Below are positions 14,836-21,598 of a stretch of DNA of 24,774 nt, one piece after another (position 1 is the first letter of the stretch; every line of letters starts with the position of its first letter). The notes below the pieces were generated by a model. The model was given only the letters and a program-made list of their open reading frames with translations. It was not told the origin of the DNA and did not search any database. The translations under genes and the position numbers were made by a program. The DNA lies in the NCBI GenBank assembly GCA_018399935.1, contig JAGYNP010000034.1:1-24774 (forward strand). Reading direction: 5' to 3'. Source of the DNA: Candidatus Moraniibacteriota bacterium (GTDB taxonomy: Bacteria > Patescibacteriota > Minisyncoccia > Moranbacterales > DUUL01).

Positions 14836-15201
14836 TTAAAAAACTTCTTTAGCCAAAGAAACTATCTTCATAAAACCACTATCCCTAACTTCTCTAGCAA
14901 TCGGTCCAAAAACTCGAGTTCCTTTTGGTTCTAGTTTTTCAACTATAACTCCGGCATTTTCGTCAAATCTTATACTAGTACCGTCTTTTCTACGAAAAGA
15001 TTTTTTTTGTCTTACAATTACAATATTAACAATATCCTTCTTTTTAATAGCTCCTCGCGGTTCAGCTTCCTTAACTGAGGCCAAGACTACATCGCCCAAC
15101 CTAGCATAACGCCTTTTACTTCCACCTAAAATTTTAAAAACTTGAGCTATTTTCGCTCCAGAATTATCAGCTATTTTTAATTTTGTCTCTACCTGTATCA
15201 T
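14836..15201 (-). CDS. rplN: 50S ribosomal protein L14
   Basis: At 121 aa it has the normal length. It starts MIQVETKLKIADNSGAK and contains RLGDVVLASVKEAEPRG and GTRVFGPIAREVRDSGFMKI, all classic L14 motifs. It forms part of the intersubunit bridge. No Shine-Dalgarno sequence is seen before the ATG. Confidence 0.98.
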   Translation of the reverse strand: MIQVETKLKIADNSGAKIAQVFKILGGSKRRYARLGDVVLASVKEAEPRGAIKKKDIVNIVIVRQKKSFRRKDGTSIRFDENAGVIVEKLEPKGTRVFGPIAREVRDSGFMKIVSLAKEVF

Positions 15202-15281
15202 AAATTTACTTTAGATCTATTATTAAGGACTATTTTAAAAACCCTTTTTAAACTGTAAAATAACCTTCGAAAAAATCCTTG

Positions 15282-15575
15282 TTATTTTTTAATTTCAATT
15301 ACCTTCCAAGTTTTCTCCTTACTAATTGGTCTACATTGAGATATTATTACTCGATCTCCCACTTTACAACTATTCTTTTCATCATGGGCTTTGTACCTGC
15401 TAGTTTTTCGATATTTCTTTTTATAAACTGGATGAGTCTTCATATCAACAACTTCAACCACAACAGTTTTATTATTTTTATCGCTAACAACACTTCCCAT
15501 TTTCTTAACCAAAATAGGATTTTTACTATTTTTTTCTTCTGTTTGGACTGATAAATTTTTCTTATTCTTCTCCAT
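15282..15575 (-). CDS. rpsQ: 30S ribosomal protein S17
   Basis: The product is 97 aa. The family core begins near residue 26 (MGSVVSDKNNKTVVVEVVD), continues with HPVYKKKYRKTSRYKAHDE and ends KEKTWKVIEI. The first 25 residues are a Lys/Asn/Ser-rich extension. Translation could begin at Met26, but that would cut off the usual leader before the first strand. S17 is an early 16S rRNA binder. Confidence 0.95.
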   Translation of the reverse strand: MEKNKKNLSVQTEEKNSKNPILVKKMGSVVSDKNNKTVVVEVVDMKTHPVYKKKYRKTSRYKAHDEKNSCKVGDRVIISQCRPISKEKTWKVIEIKK

Positions 15576-15605
15576 TATATCTATAAATTAATTATTTGAT
15601 AATTA

Positions 15606-15800
15606 CTATTTACTCTTATTATTTGAATTTAAAATAGTTAAAATTCTAGCTACATCCTTTTTAATTCTTTTTTGAGACTGATTATCCCTAGTTTGATTAG
15701 CTTTAATATCAAAACGAGTTTTACACAACTCAACTCGCTTTTCTTGCAAAAGCCTTTTTAACTCTTCTGGATTTTTATTCCTTAGTTCTTGTGCTTTCAT
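15606..15800 (-). CDS. rpmC: 50S ribosomal protein L29
   Basis: This is a short helical-hairpin protein of 64 aa with the L29 pattern: MKAQELRNKNPEELKRLLQE, then RVELCKTRFDI, and a basic second helix ending RILTILN. It lies near the polypeptide exit site. It begins one nt after the L16 stop, so translation is probably coupled. Confidence 0.95.
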   Translation of the reverse strand: MKAQELRNKNPEELKRLLQEKRVELCKTRFDIKANQTRDNQSQKRIKKDVARILTILNSNNKSK

Positions 15801-15801
15801 T

Positions 15802-16212
15802 TTAATTCTTGATTACAAACTTAGTTTTAACACTCAATTTATCAGAAGCCAATCTCATTGCTCTTCTGGCCTTACTCTCTTCAATTCCGTCCATTTCAAA
15901 TAAAATCCTACCTGGTCTTATTTTAGCTATATAACGATCAGTTTCTCCTTTACCTTTACCCATAGGAACTTCTGCCCCTTTCTTAGACATTGGATGATCC
16001 GGAAACATTCTAATCCAAATTTTTCCTCCTCTTTGAACATACCTAGTCATCGCTCTTCTAGCTGCCTCAATTTCTCTAGAATTAATCATTCCCATCTCAA
16101 TTGCCTTAAGACCAAATTCACCAAAAACAACGGAAGCTCCTCTTGAAGCAATACCGCGAATTTTTCCGCCTCTCATTTTTTTTCTATACTTGGCTTTCTT
16201 AGGCATCAACAT
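15802..16212 (-). CDS. rplP: 50S ribosomal protein L16
   Basis: The product is 136 aa. It starts MLMPKKAKYRKKMRG, like the usual MLxPKRxKxRK, and contains ARRAMTRYVQRGGKIWIRMF, PMGKGKG and AKIRPGRILFEMDG. L16 helps organise the tRNA sites of the large subunit. It follows S3 by 13 nt. A weak purine-rich stretch precedes the start. Confidence 0.98.
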   Translation of the reverse strand: MLMPKKAKYRKKMRGGKIRGIASRGASVVFGEFGLKAIEMGMINSREIEAARRAMTRYVQRGGKIWIRMFPDHPMSKKGAEVPMGKGKGETDRYIAKIRPGRILFEMDGIEESKARRAMRLASDKLSVKTKFVIKN

Positions 16213-16225
16213 ATCTTCTCTTTAA

Positions 16226-16876
16226 TTAATTATTTTTAGATCTAACTTCAACTTTATGCAACCAGACCTTAATTCCTATTACCCCATAAGTAGTATTAGC
16301 TTCTGCTTTAGCAAAATCGATATCAGCTCTTAAAGTATGTAAAGGTAAACTTCCTTTAGCTAGCCATTCTCTTCTAGACATTTCCGCTCCTCCCAATCTA
16401 CCTGATAAAGAAATTTTAACCCCCTTAATATTCCTATTTTTAAAAGTATCATTTAGAACACTCTTCATGGCTTTTTTAAAAAAAACCCTTTTTTCAATCT
16501 GTTCTGCAATACTATCAGCTAGAAGTTGAGCATTTTCCTCTATTGACTTAATCTCCTTAACATCTATTTGAACATTAGCATTCTCATTGAGAAAATACTT
16601 TTTCTTAATAGCTTTTTTAAGTTTTTCTAAACCTTCTCCCCCTCTTCCGATTAAAACACCTGGTCGTCCAGTAAAAATAATAATTCTAACTTTGCCCACA
16701 CTTCTTTCAATTTCAATAGAAGCCACTGCAGCCCTTTTAAGCTTTTTTCTTAGTTCTGATCTTAACTTAACATCTTGTTGAAGATTTTTCTGATAATTTT
16801 TTTCGTCATACCAACGAGATTGCCAAGTTTTTGTAATTCCCATCCTGAACAATCTTGGATCTATTTTTTGGGCCAT
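16226..16876 (-). CDS. rpsC: 30S ribosomal protein S3
   Basis: The product is 216 aa. The N-terminus has PRLFRMGITKTWQSRWY, the KH domain has GRPGVLIGRGGEGLEKLKK, and the C-terminal domain has GVKISLSGRLGGAEMSRREW and LRADIDFAKAEANTTYGVIG. S3 lines the mRNA entry channel and contributes to helicase activity. The 232-nt gap to L22 holds a repeat copy and the likely frame-shifted L22 tail. Confidence 0.98.
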   Translation of the reverse strand: MAQKIDPRLFRMGITKTWQSRWYDEKNYQKNLQQDVKLRSELRKKLKRAAVASIEIERSVGKVRIIIFTGRPGVLIGRGGEGLEKLKKAIKKKYFLNENANVQIDVKEIKSIEENAQLLADSIAEQIEKRVFFKKAMKSVLNDTFKNRNIKGVKISLSGRLGGAEMSRREWLAKGSLPLHTLRADIDFAKAEANTTYGVIGIKVWLHKVEVRSKNN

Positions 16877-16926
16877 CTATTATAATTAAATTATTATTCC
16901 GAAATTTAAATCACACTCTTTACTAT

Positions 16927-16996
16927 AGTAACTAACTACTAACAAAATTATTTTCAAATAATCCATAATTGTTTTAAATATGATTATTAAATATTA
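16927..16996. repeat. AT-rich repeat, second family, shortened copy 3
   Basis: It begins AGTAACTAACTACTAACAAA, matching copy 2 (13690) except for T-to-C changes, and ends ATGATTATTAAATATTA, close to the common right end. The middle, including one inverted arm, is shorter or eroded. Confidence 0.5.
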
Positions 16997-17010
16997 GAGT
17001 TCTTACTATC

Positions 17011-17118
17011 TTATTTTTTACTTGTTTTAACTTCTTCTCTCTTTTCAGTCTTTTCCTTAACTTTGACTTCAGATACCTTTTTATCAGCTTCCTTGTTTTT
17101 AACTTTTTTCACAACTGT
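17011..17118 (-). other. rplV: Probable -1-frame continuation of L22 (Lys/Glu-rich tail)
   Basis: Directly after the A8 run in L22, the -1 frame stays open for about 35 codons and ends at a TAA at 17011-17013. It encodes TVVKKVKNKEADKKVSEVKV and then a similar Lys/Glu/Val-rich stretch. This composition matches the end of the in-frame L22 (DEKQEVEKK) and the tails of S5, L23 and L15, so the segment looks like real coding sequence and not spacer. It may be reached by slippage on A-AAA-AAA, or the A run may be miscounted by one base or be a true mutation. Confidence 0.55.
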
Positions 17119-17465
17119 TTTTTTTCAACTTCTTGCTTCTCATCCAAAGTTAACTCCACATGACAAGTTCTTTTTAAAATTTGAGCTGCTCTCCCGTGAG
17201 CTCTAGGTCGTGATCTTTTTAAAGTAGCTCCTTCGTTAACTCTAATTTCAGTAATATATAAATTATCTTCTTTTATCTTAAAATTATTCTCAGCATTAGC
17301 TACCGCACTTTTTAAAAGATTTAGAAGATCTTGACACGAACCTTTATCCCAAACCATTAATTGATGAACAGCTTTTTCAATTTTCATACCACGCAATACA
17401 TTAGCTATTTCTCTAACTTTTCGTGCTGATCGTCTATAATTTTTTAAACTAGCTTTTACCTGCAT
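17109..17465 (-). CDS. rplV: 50S ribosomal protein L22
   Basis: The in-frame product is 118 aa. Core motifs are KNYRRSARKVREIANVLRG at the N-terminus, LLKSAVANAENN in the middle and RARPHGRAA-type sequence (SRPRAHGRAAQILKRTCHVE) at the C-terminal hairpin that reaches the exit tunnel. All of the conserved core is in frame. After EKQEVEKK the frame crosses an A8 run (complement of 17118-17125) and soon meets TGA at 17109-17111. The neighbouring frame continues as a similar basic tail to 17011, which would give about 151 aa. Confidence 0.95.
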   Translation of the reverse strand: MQVKASLKNYRRSARKVREIANVLRGMKIEKAVHQLMVWDKGSCQDLLNLLKSAVANAENNFKIKEDNLYITEIRVNEGATLKRSRPRAHGRAAQILKRTCHVELTLDEKQEVEKKQL

Positions 17466-17485
17466 ATCTTTAAATCTTTATTATA

Positions 17486-17779
17486 TTATTTAGCTTTAGC
17501 TGCCATTTCAGCTTCTTTCTGCTTTTTTCCTCCATGTTTAACAAATTTTCTAGTTGGCGAGAACTCCCCTAATTTATGTCCAACCATATCTTCTGAAATA
17601 AAAACTTCTACAAAACCTTTCCCATTATGAATTCCCAAAGTAAACCCAACCATTTCCGGAGAAATAGTAGAAGATCTTGACCAAGTTTTAATAACTGTTT
17701 TATCACCAGTTTTTAACTTGCCAATCTTTTTTAAAAGTTTTTCGTCTATATATGGTCCTTTCTTCAATGATCGTGACAT
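17486..17779 (-). CDS. rpsS: 30S ribosomal protein S19
   Basis: From the ATG at 17779 the product is 97 aa and begins MSRSLKKGPYIDEKLLKK, the normal S19 start. A frame from 17809 would add ten residues encoded by the edge of the neighbouring palindromic element, so I reject it. Conserved blocks are TWSRSSTISPEMVGFTLGIH and GHKLGEFSPTRKF. S19 contacts the A-site side of the 30S head. The palindrome ends 9 nt upstream of the start codon, inside what would be the ribosome footprint. Confidence 0.97.
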   Translation of the reverse strand: MSRSLKKGPYIDEKLLKKIGKLKTGDKTVIKTWSRSSTISPEMVGFTLGIHNGKGFVEVFISEDMVGHKLGEFSPTRKFVKHGGKKQKEAEMAAKAK

Positions 17780-17788
17780 GTTATCTTT

Positions 17789-17907
17789 GGAATTCCCCGT
17801 TTGGCACATTTCTTCGTCAAATTTTAAGTTCCTTTTCGATGTATCAAATCAATACATCTCATACGCAACTTAAAATTTTCCTCGAACTGCACTCAAACGT
17901 GTAATCC
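17789..17907. repeat. 99-nt palindromic element, inverted copy before S19
   Basis: The core is 17800-17897, in the opposite orientation to the other full copies (plus strand TTTGGCACATTTCTTCG...CTCGAACTGCACTCAAA). The apical stem GATGTAT/ATACATC (17838-17844 with 17852-17858) keeps the 7-nt loop although its bases differ from the other copies. The flanks GGAATTCCCCG and CGTGTAATCC extend the closing stem. Confidence 0.85.
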
Positions 17908-17937
17908 TTGTTAATTTTAAATTTAGTTAAACTTCTA

Positions 17938-18058
17938 GAATTGATAGATTTGAGCGCACTTCGAGGCGAAAATGAAAATTTCAGTGAGACGTACTTTGGT
18001 GGTACGGCGAACTAAAATTTTCATTTTCAACGAAGAAATGTGCCAAATATATCGATTC
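17938..18058. repeat. 99-nt palindromic element, copy after L2
   Basis: The core is 17949-18047, nearly identical to the 13805-13926 copy (same orientation): TTTGAGCGCACTTCGAGG ... AACGAAGAAATGTGCCAAA. Stems are CTTCG/CGAAG, GAAAATGAAAATTT/AATTTTCATTTTC, and CGTAC/GTACG with a 7-nt loop. The flanks GAATTGATAGATTTG and CAAATATATCGATTC pair, and the element ends 2 nt from the L2 stop codon. With the inverted copy at 17789 it forms a head-to-head pair. Confidence 0.87.
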
Positions 18059-18060
18059 TT

Positions 18061-18900
18061 CTACTTTCTTCTTTTCTTCTGTCTTCTCTTAATAATCATC
18101 CTATTTGAAGCCTTCTTTTTCTTTCTAGTCTTAACTCCTAAAGTCGGCTTACCCCAAGGAGTCTTTGGATATTTTAAACCAATTGGTTGTCGTCCTTCTC
18201 CTCCTCCATGCGGATGATCCACAGGATTCATAGCTGATCCTCTAACTTTTGGTCTAAATCCCATATGTCTTTTTCTTCCAGCTTTTCCTATTCTATAAGA
18301 ACTGTGTTCAAAATTACTTACTTGCCCAACAGTTGCATAACATTCAGCTAAAACCATTCTAATTTCCGAAGAACTCATTTTTAGATGAGCCATTCCACCC
18401 TCAATAGCTTGAACAGTAGCAGATGAACCAGCACTTCTAATCATTTGAGCACCTTTTCCTGGTTTCATTTCAATATTACTAATAACAGTTCCTACTGGCA
18501 TATTTTTTAATTTCAATCGATTTCCATTTTCTATAGCAACTTTTTCATCAACAATTATTTCTTGATCCTTTTTCATTCCTTTAGTAGCTAAAATATATCT
18601 TTTTTCACCATCAGAATAACAAACCAAAGCAATCAAAGCACTTCTGTTAGGATCCTTTTCAATCGAAATAATTTTACCTGGAATTCCAAATTTGTCCATT
18701 TTAAAATCAATCAACCGATATTTTCTCTTATTACCGCCTCCTCGATGTCTAACAGTAATAGTTCCGTTAGCTCTTCCTTTGCTTCTCTTGAAAACTTTAG
18801 AAAGACTTTTAAGAGGCTTAGCATCAGTTAAATTATCCGGTTTAACAATAGACATATTTCTTCTTCCTGCGTTGTTTCTTTTATAAATCTTTACTGCCAT
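18061..18900 (-). CDS. rplB: 50S ribosomal protein L2
   Basis: The product is 279 aa, normal length. Clear signatures are RHRGGGNKRKYRLIDF, AGSSATVQAIEGGMAHLKM-type rRNA-binding sequence and, near the C-terminus, VRGSAMNPVDHPHGGGEGR, which includes the conserved His of the peptidyl transferase region. It starts 9 nt after the L23 stop in transcript order. Confidence 0.98.
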   Translation of the reverse strand: MAVKIYKRNNAGRRNMSIVKPDNLTDAKPLKSLSKVFKRSKGRANGTITVRHRGGGNKRKYRLIDFKMDKFGIPGKIISIEKDPNRSALIALVCYSDGEKRYILATKGMKKDQEIIVDEKVAIENGNRLKLKNMPVGTVISNIEMKPGKGAQMIRSAGSSATVQAIEGGMAHLKMSSSEIRMVLAECYATVGQVSNFEHSSYRIGKAGRKRHMGFRPKVRGSAMNPVDHPHGGGEGRQPIGLKYPKTPWGKPTLGVKTRKKKKASNRMIIKRRQKKRRK

Positions 18901-18909
18901 AATAACTTA

Positions 18910-19347
18910 TTATTCACTAAATAATTGTATTTCTTGTCCACTTTTAATGGTAACAATGGCTTTTTTATAACCACTTTTTTTACCTTTAGTCATTCTGAAT
19001 CTATGATTTTTCTGCTTATATTTAACAATATTAACCTTAGTCACATCCACCCCGTATAAAACTTCCACCGCTTCGGCTACTTGATTTTTATTAGCTTTTG
19101 GGTTGACTTTGAAAACATATTTTCCAATAGCTGTCTTGGCCATTGCATCTTCAGAAATAATTGGAGCAATAATTATATTATTAACCAACTCAGCTTTTTG
19201 AATTAATTTTTCTGAAATTTTCTTAGTCTTTTTCTTAGTTAATTTCTTTTTGTTAGTTTTCACAGCTCCATTGTCAGTTTTTTTAACTGTTTTTTCTTCA
19301 CCAGTTGACAAATTCTTATCTTTTTTATTTCCAAACATAGCTGTCAT
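18910..19347 (-). CDS. rplW: 50S ribosomal protein L23 with a basic N-terminal extension
   Basis: The core lies in the C-terminal two thirds: IIIAPIISEDAMAKTAIGKY, VNPKANKNQVAEAVEVLYGV and VTKVNIVKYKQKNHRFR. L23 docks trigger factor and SRP at the exit tunnel. About 50 residues before the core are Lys/Thr-rich low complexity (KTNKKKLTKKKTKK). The start is uncertain: the ATG at 19347 or 19338 fits. The longest frame, from 19389, would translate the intercistronic hairpin and is rejected. Confidence 0.93.
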   Translation of the reverse strand: MTAMFGNKKDKNLSTGEEKTVKKTDNGAVKTNKKKLTKKKTKKISEKLIQKAELVNNIIIAPIISEDAMAKTAIGKYVFKVNPKANKNQVAEAVEVLYGVDVTKVNIVKYKQKNHRFRMTKGKKSGYKKAIVTIKSGQEIQLFSE

Positions 19348-19375
19348 AACAATAATATAATTACTTATTTTATAT

Positions 19376-19423
19376 GGGACTATTTTCAAATTTCATAACA
19401 AAATGAAATTTGGAAACAATCCC
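19376..19423 (-). other. Intercistronic hairpin between L4 and L23
   Basis: The arms GGGACTATTTTCAAATTTCAT and ATGAAATTTGGAAACAATCCC form a 21-nt stem with two mismatches and one wobble around a 6-nt loop. It starts right at the L4 stop codon and has no T run, so RNA processing or stability is more likely than termination. Confidence 0.65.
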
Positions 19424-20049
19424 TAAGAATATTTTTCTTCTAAGTTCTTTATTCCCTCTTTAGTTATAATCAAGTATTTAGCATTTAACATATCATAAAC
19501 ATTGACTTGATCAACAAAAATATTTTTCACTCCTTCTAAATTCCTGCTCACCACTTGATTATCCAATTCTTTTTTATCAAAAGCCCACAAAACTGTCCCT
19601 TTGACTTCCAATTTATTTAATAATTCCTTGGCTTCTTTGGTCTTTTTCTGACTAAAATTACTATCTGATAAAACTATTAATTCTTTGTCTTTAAGTTTGC
19701 CACTCAAAACCATTTTAGTGGCACTTTGATTCATCTTTTTATTAATTTTTTTCTTAAAATTTCTATCATTTCTAGGACCAAAAGCTACTCCACCTTTTCT
19801 CCAAATTGGATTACTAGCGGTACCTACTCTAGCCCGACCAGTTCCTTTTTGTTTCCAAGGTTTTTTCCCAGTTCCAGTTCTTTCTCCTCTGGTTTTGGTA
19901 TGGGCTATTACTTGTCTTCTATTAGAAGCTTGAGCTACATAAACTTGATGAACTAATTCGTCTTTAATTTCTACTCCAAAAACATCTTGATTTAAATCAA
20001 GATCTTCTAATCTTTCTCCACTAAGTTTTTTCACTTCAACTTTCAACAT
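19423..20049 (-). CDS. rplD: 50S ribosomal protein L4
   Basis: The product is 208 aa. The tunnel-loop region RRQVIAHTKTRGERTGTGKK, PWKQKGTGRARVGTASNPIW and GGVAFGPRNDRNF are strong L4 signatures. In E. coli L4 is the autoregulator of the S10 operon; nothing here shows whether that applies. It starts 17 nt after L3 in transcript order, and no Shine-Dalgarno sequence is seen. Confidence 0.97.
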   Translation of the reverse strand: MLKVEVKKLSGERLEDLDLNQDVFGVEIKDELVHQVYVAQASNRRQVIAHTKTRGERTGTGKKPWKQKGTGRARVGTASNPIWRKGGVAFGPRNDRNFKKKINKKMNQSATKMVLSGKLKDKELIVLSDSNFSQKKTKEAKELLNKLEVKGTVLWAFDKKELDNQVVSRNLEGVKNIFVDQVNVYDMLNAKYLIITKEGIKNLEEKYS

Positions 20050-20066
20050 AAGAATATTAATAGAAA

Positions 20067-20654
20067 TTAAAATTTGTTATCACTCCAAATTTTCACGAAA
20101 GATCCATCATTACCAGGAATTGCTCCTTTAATAGCTAGTAACCTTTTCTCTAAGTCTATAAGGATAACTTTCAAATTTTTAATAGTTTTAGTATTTCCAC
20201 CCATTCTTCCAGACATCTTTTTTCCTTTGAAAACTTTTTGAGGATAAGCACTTCCGATAGAACCAGGGGCTCTTAAATCATGTCTATGACCATGAGAGGC
20301 TGGTGAACCAGCAAATCCCCACTTCTTAACAACTCCTTGATAACCTTTCCCTTTAGTAATTCCAGTCAATTTAACAATATCTCCAACTTCAAAATTTTCT
20401 AATTTGATTTCATCTTTAATTTTAAGGTCTTTAATTTGATCTTCCTTTGTTCTAAATTCTTCGATTTTATCAAATTCTCGATTTTTCTTGGAACTCTTCA
20501 CACCAACTTGAACAGCTGAATAACCATCTTTATCAAAAGTTCTGATTTGAGTTACTATATTTTTATCGCTTTCTACTAAAGTAACATTCTGAGCCTTTCC
20601 TTCACTGTCATAAATAGTAGTCATTCCAATTTTTTTCCCTAAAATTAATTTCAT
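20067..20654 (-). CDS. rplC: 50S ribosomal protein L3
   Basis: From the ATG at 20654 the product is 195 aa, starting MKLILGKKIGMTTIYDSEGK as expected. An ATG three codons upstream (20663) is possible. The diagnostic loop is GFAGSPASHGHRHDLRAPGS, followed by PQKVFKGKKMSGRMGG. L3 is one of the first proteins in large-subunit assembly. The 414-nt gap before it holds three hairpins. Confidence 0.97.
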   Translation of the reverse strand: MKLILGKKIGMTTIYDSEGKAQNVTLVESDKNIVTQIRTFDKDGYSAVQVGVKSSKKNREFDKIEEFRTKEDQIKDLKIKDEIKLENFEVGDIVKLTGITKGKGYQGVVKKWGFAGSPASHGHRHDLRAPGSIGSAYPQKVFKGKKMSGRMGGNTKTIKNLKVILIDLEKRLLAIKGAIPGNDGSFVKIWSDNKF

Positions 20655-20687
20655 GATATTCATTAAATAAATTTAAACCCAATTTAA

Positions 20688-20752
20688 AACCGAACATTCT
20701 TTGATAAGGTATTCTCCAACTAACTTCACCGACCTTATAAAAATATTCGGTT
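20688..20752. other. Hairpin upstream of L3
   Basis: The arms AACCGAACATTCTTTGATAAGGT and ACCTTATAAAAATATTCGGTT pair at both ends (AACCGAA/TTCGGTT and ATAAGGT/ACCTTAT) around a 21-nt pyrimidine-rich loop. It does not share the TTTGAG/GCCAAA ends of the palindromic family. It lies 34 nt upstream of the L3 start. Confidence 0.55.
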
Positions 20753-20878
20753 AAAGCTAATTCAGTTTCCCAATCCAATTCAAGGACTTAAATTAATCTT
20801 TTTATAAAAAATTTTAAACTTTCAATTAAATTAAACCTGATAATGAAAAAGAAATTTAAGCTATCCAGAAATTCTAAA

Positions 20879-20946
20879 TTTGAGTGCAGTTTGCAACTAG
20901 ACTGAAAACCATGACAGAAATCGTAATTTTCAATCTGCCATTCAAA
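20879..20946. repeat. Divergent, shortened copy of the palindromic element
   Basis: The left end, TTTGAGTGCAGTTTG, matches the family. The right end, CTGCCATTCAAA, closes a TTTGAGTGCAG stem but differs from the usual TGTGCCAAA. An inner stem AGACTGAAAA/ATTTTCAATCT remains, while the apical stem-loop is not clear. It abuts the full copy at 20944. Confidence 0.5.
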
Positions 20947-21066
20947 ACTTTCAGGTTTGAGCACAATTCGAGGAAGGAATAAAAATTTTCAGGAAACGCA
21001 CTTAGTTGGTGCGTTGAGTGAAAATTTTTGTTCCTGACAAAGAAGTGTGCCAAACCCGGAAGTTTT
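20944..21066. repeat. 99-nt palindromic element, copy after S10
   Basis: The core is 20956-21054 (TTTGAGCACAATTCGAGG ... AAGAAGTGTGCCAAA). The long stem 20976-20991 with 21019-21034 pairs over 16 nt with one wobble. The apical stem AACGCAC/GTGCGTT has a 7-nt loop. The flanks AAAACTTTCAGG and CCCGGAAGTTTT lengthen the closing stem. It ends 2 nt from the S10 stop codon. Confidence 0.85.
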
Positions 21067-21068
21067 GA

Positions 21069-21419
21069 TTACATCTTGATTTCTATGCCCACTCCGGCCG
21101 GTAAATCAAGATTTGTTAAATCTTCAATAGTCTTATCACTTGGTTCCAAAATATCAATTAACCTTTTATGAGTCCTGATTTCATATTGATCTCGACTATC
21201 TTCATGAACAAAAGTAGATTTATTAACAGTTACCTTTTTAATTGCCGTAGGCAAAGGCACTGGACCAACAATTCTTACTCCAGTTCGTTGGGCAGTTTCA
21301 ACAATTTTCTTAACTGATTGATCAATTACTTTATTATCGTAAGCTTTGACTTTGATTCTAATCCTTGATTGACCCTCATTAGAATTTTCTGGTTTTGATT
21401 GAGATTTATCTTTAGTCAT
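21069..21419 (-). CDS. rpsJ: 30S ribosomal protein S10
   Basis: The product is 116 aa. The first 17 residues (Ser/Lys/Asn-rich) precede the family core, RIRIKVKAYDNKVIDQSVKK, then TGVRIVGPVPLPT and SRDQYEIRTHKRLIDI. S10 also serves as NusE in transcription antitermination. It is the first gene of the long operon: the promoter at 21445-21472 puts the transcript start about 19 nt before the ATG, so the leader is very short and has no room for an E. coli-type L4-controlled leader. Confidence 0.97.
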   Translation of the reverse strand: MTKDKSQSKPENSNEGQSRIRIKVKAYDNKVIDQSVKKIVETAQRTGVRIVGPVPLPTAIKKVTVNKSTFVHEDSRDQYEIRTHKRLIDILEPSDKTIEDLTNLDLPAGVGIEIKM

Positions 21420-21444
21420 TTCTTGTTTAAATTACAACAAATTT

Positions 21445-21472
21445 ATTATATACAAATTTTGTTTTATGTCAA
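21445..21472 (-). promoter_or_regulatory. Promoter of the S10-spc operon
   Basis: On the minus strand TTGACA (21472-21467) and TATAAT (21450-21445) both match the sigma70 consensus perfectly, with a 16-nt spacer. It lies just upstream of rpsJ. Confidence 0.88.
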
Positions 21473-21483
21473 TAACACAAATA

Positions 21484-21597
21484 AATTTTGGATTTTAATT
21501 CAATGTCGAATTATTTAATTTTTAATTTTGTAATTTTTTTAGAAAATTAATTCATTAAAAATTAGCATTTGATTCGAAATTCAAAATTAATTTAACC
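21484..21597. repeat. AT-rich repeat, third family, copy 1
   Basis: It shares a 21-nt word, AATTAATTCATTAAAAATTAG (21545-21565), and its surroundings with 23220-23352 in inverted orientation. The copy is itself an imperfect palindrome of TTGAATTT-like words. It fills the gap between the L21 stop and the S10 promoter. Confidence 0.6.
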
Positions 21598-21598
21598 C

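Noticed and set aside
13805..21066. The palindromic elements as intrinsic terminators
   Set aside because: No T run follows the stems on the minus strand, and essential ribosomal genes follow with no new promoter that I can see.
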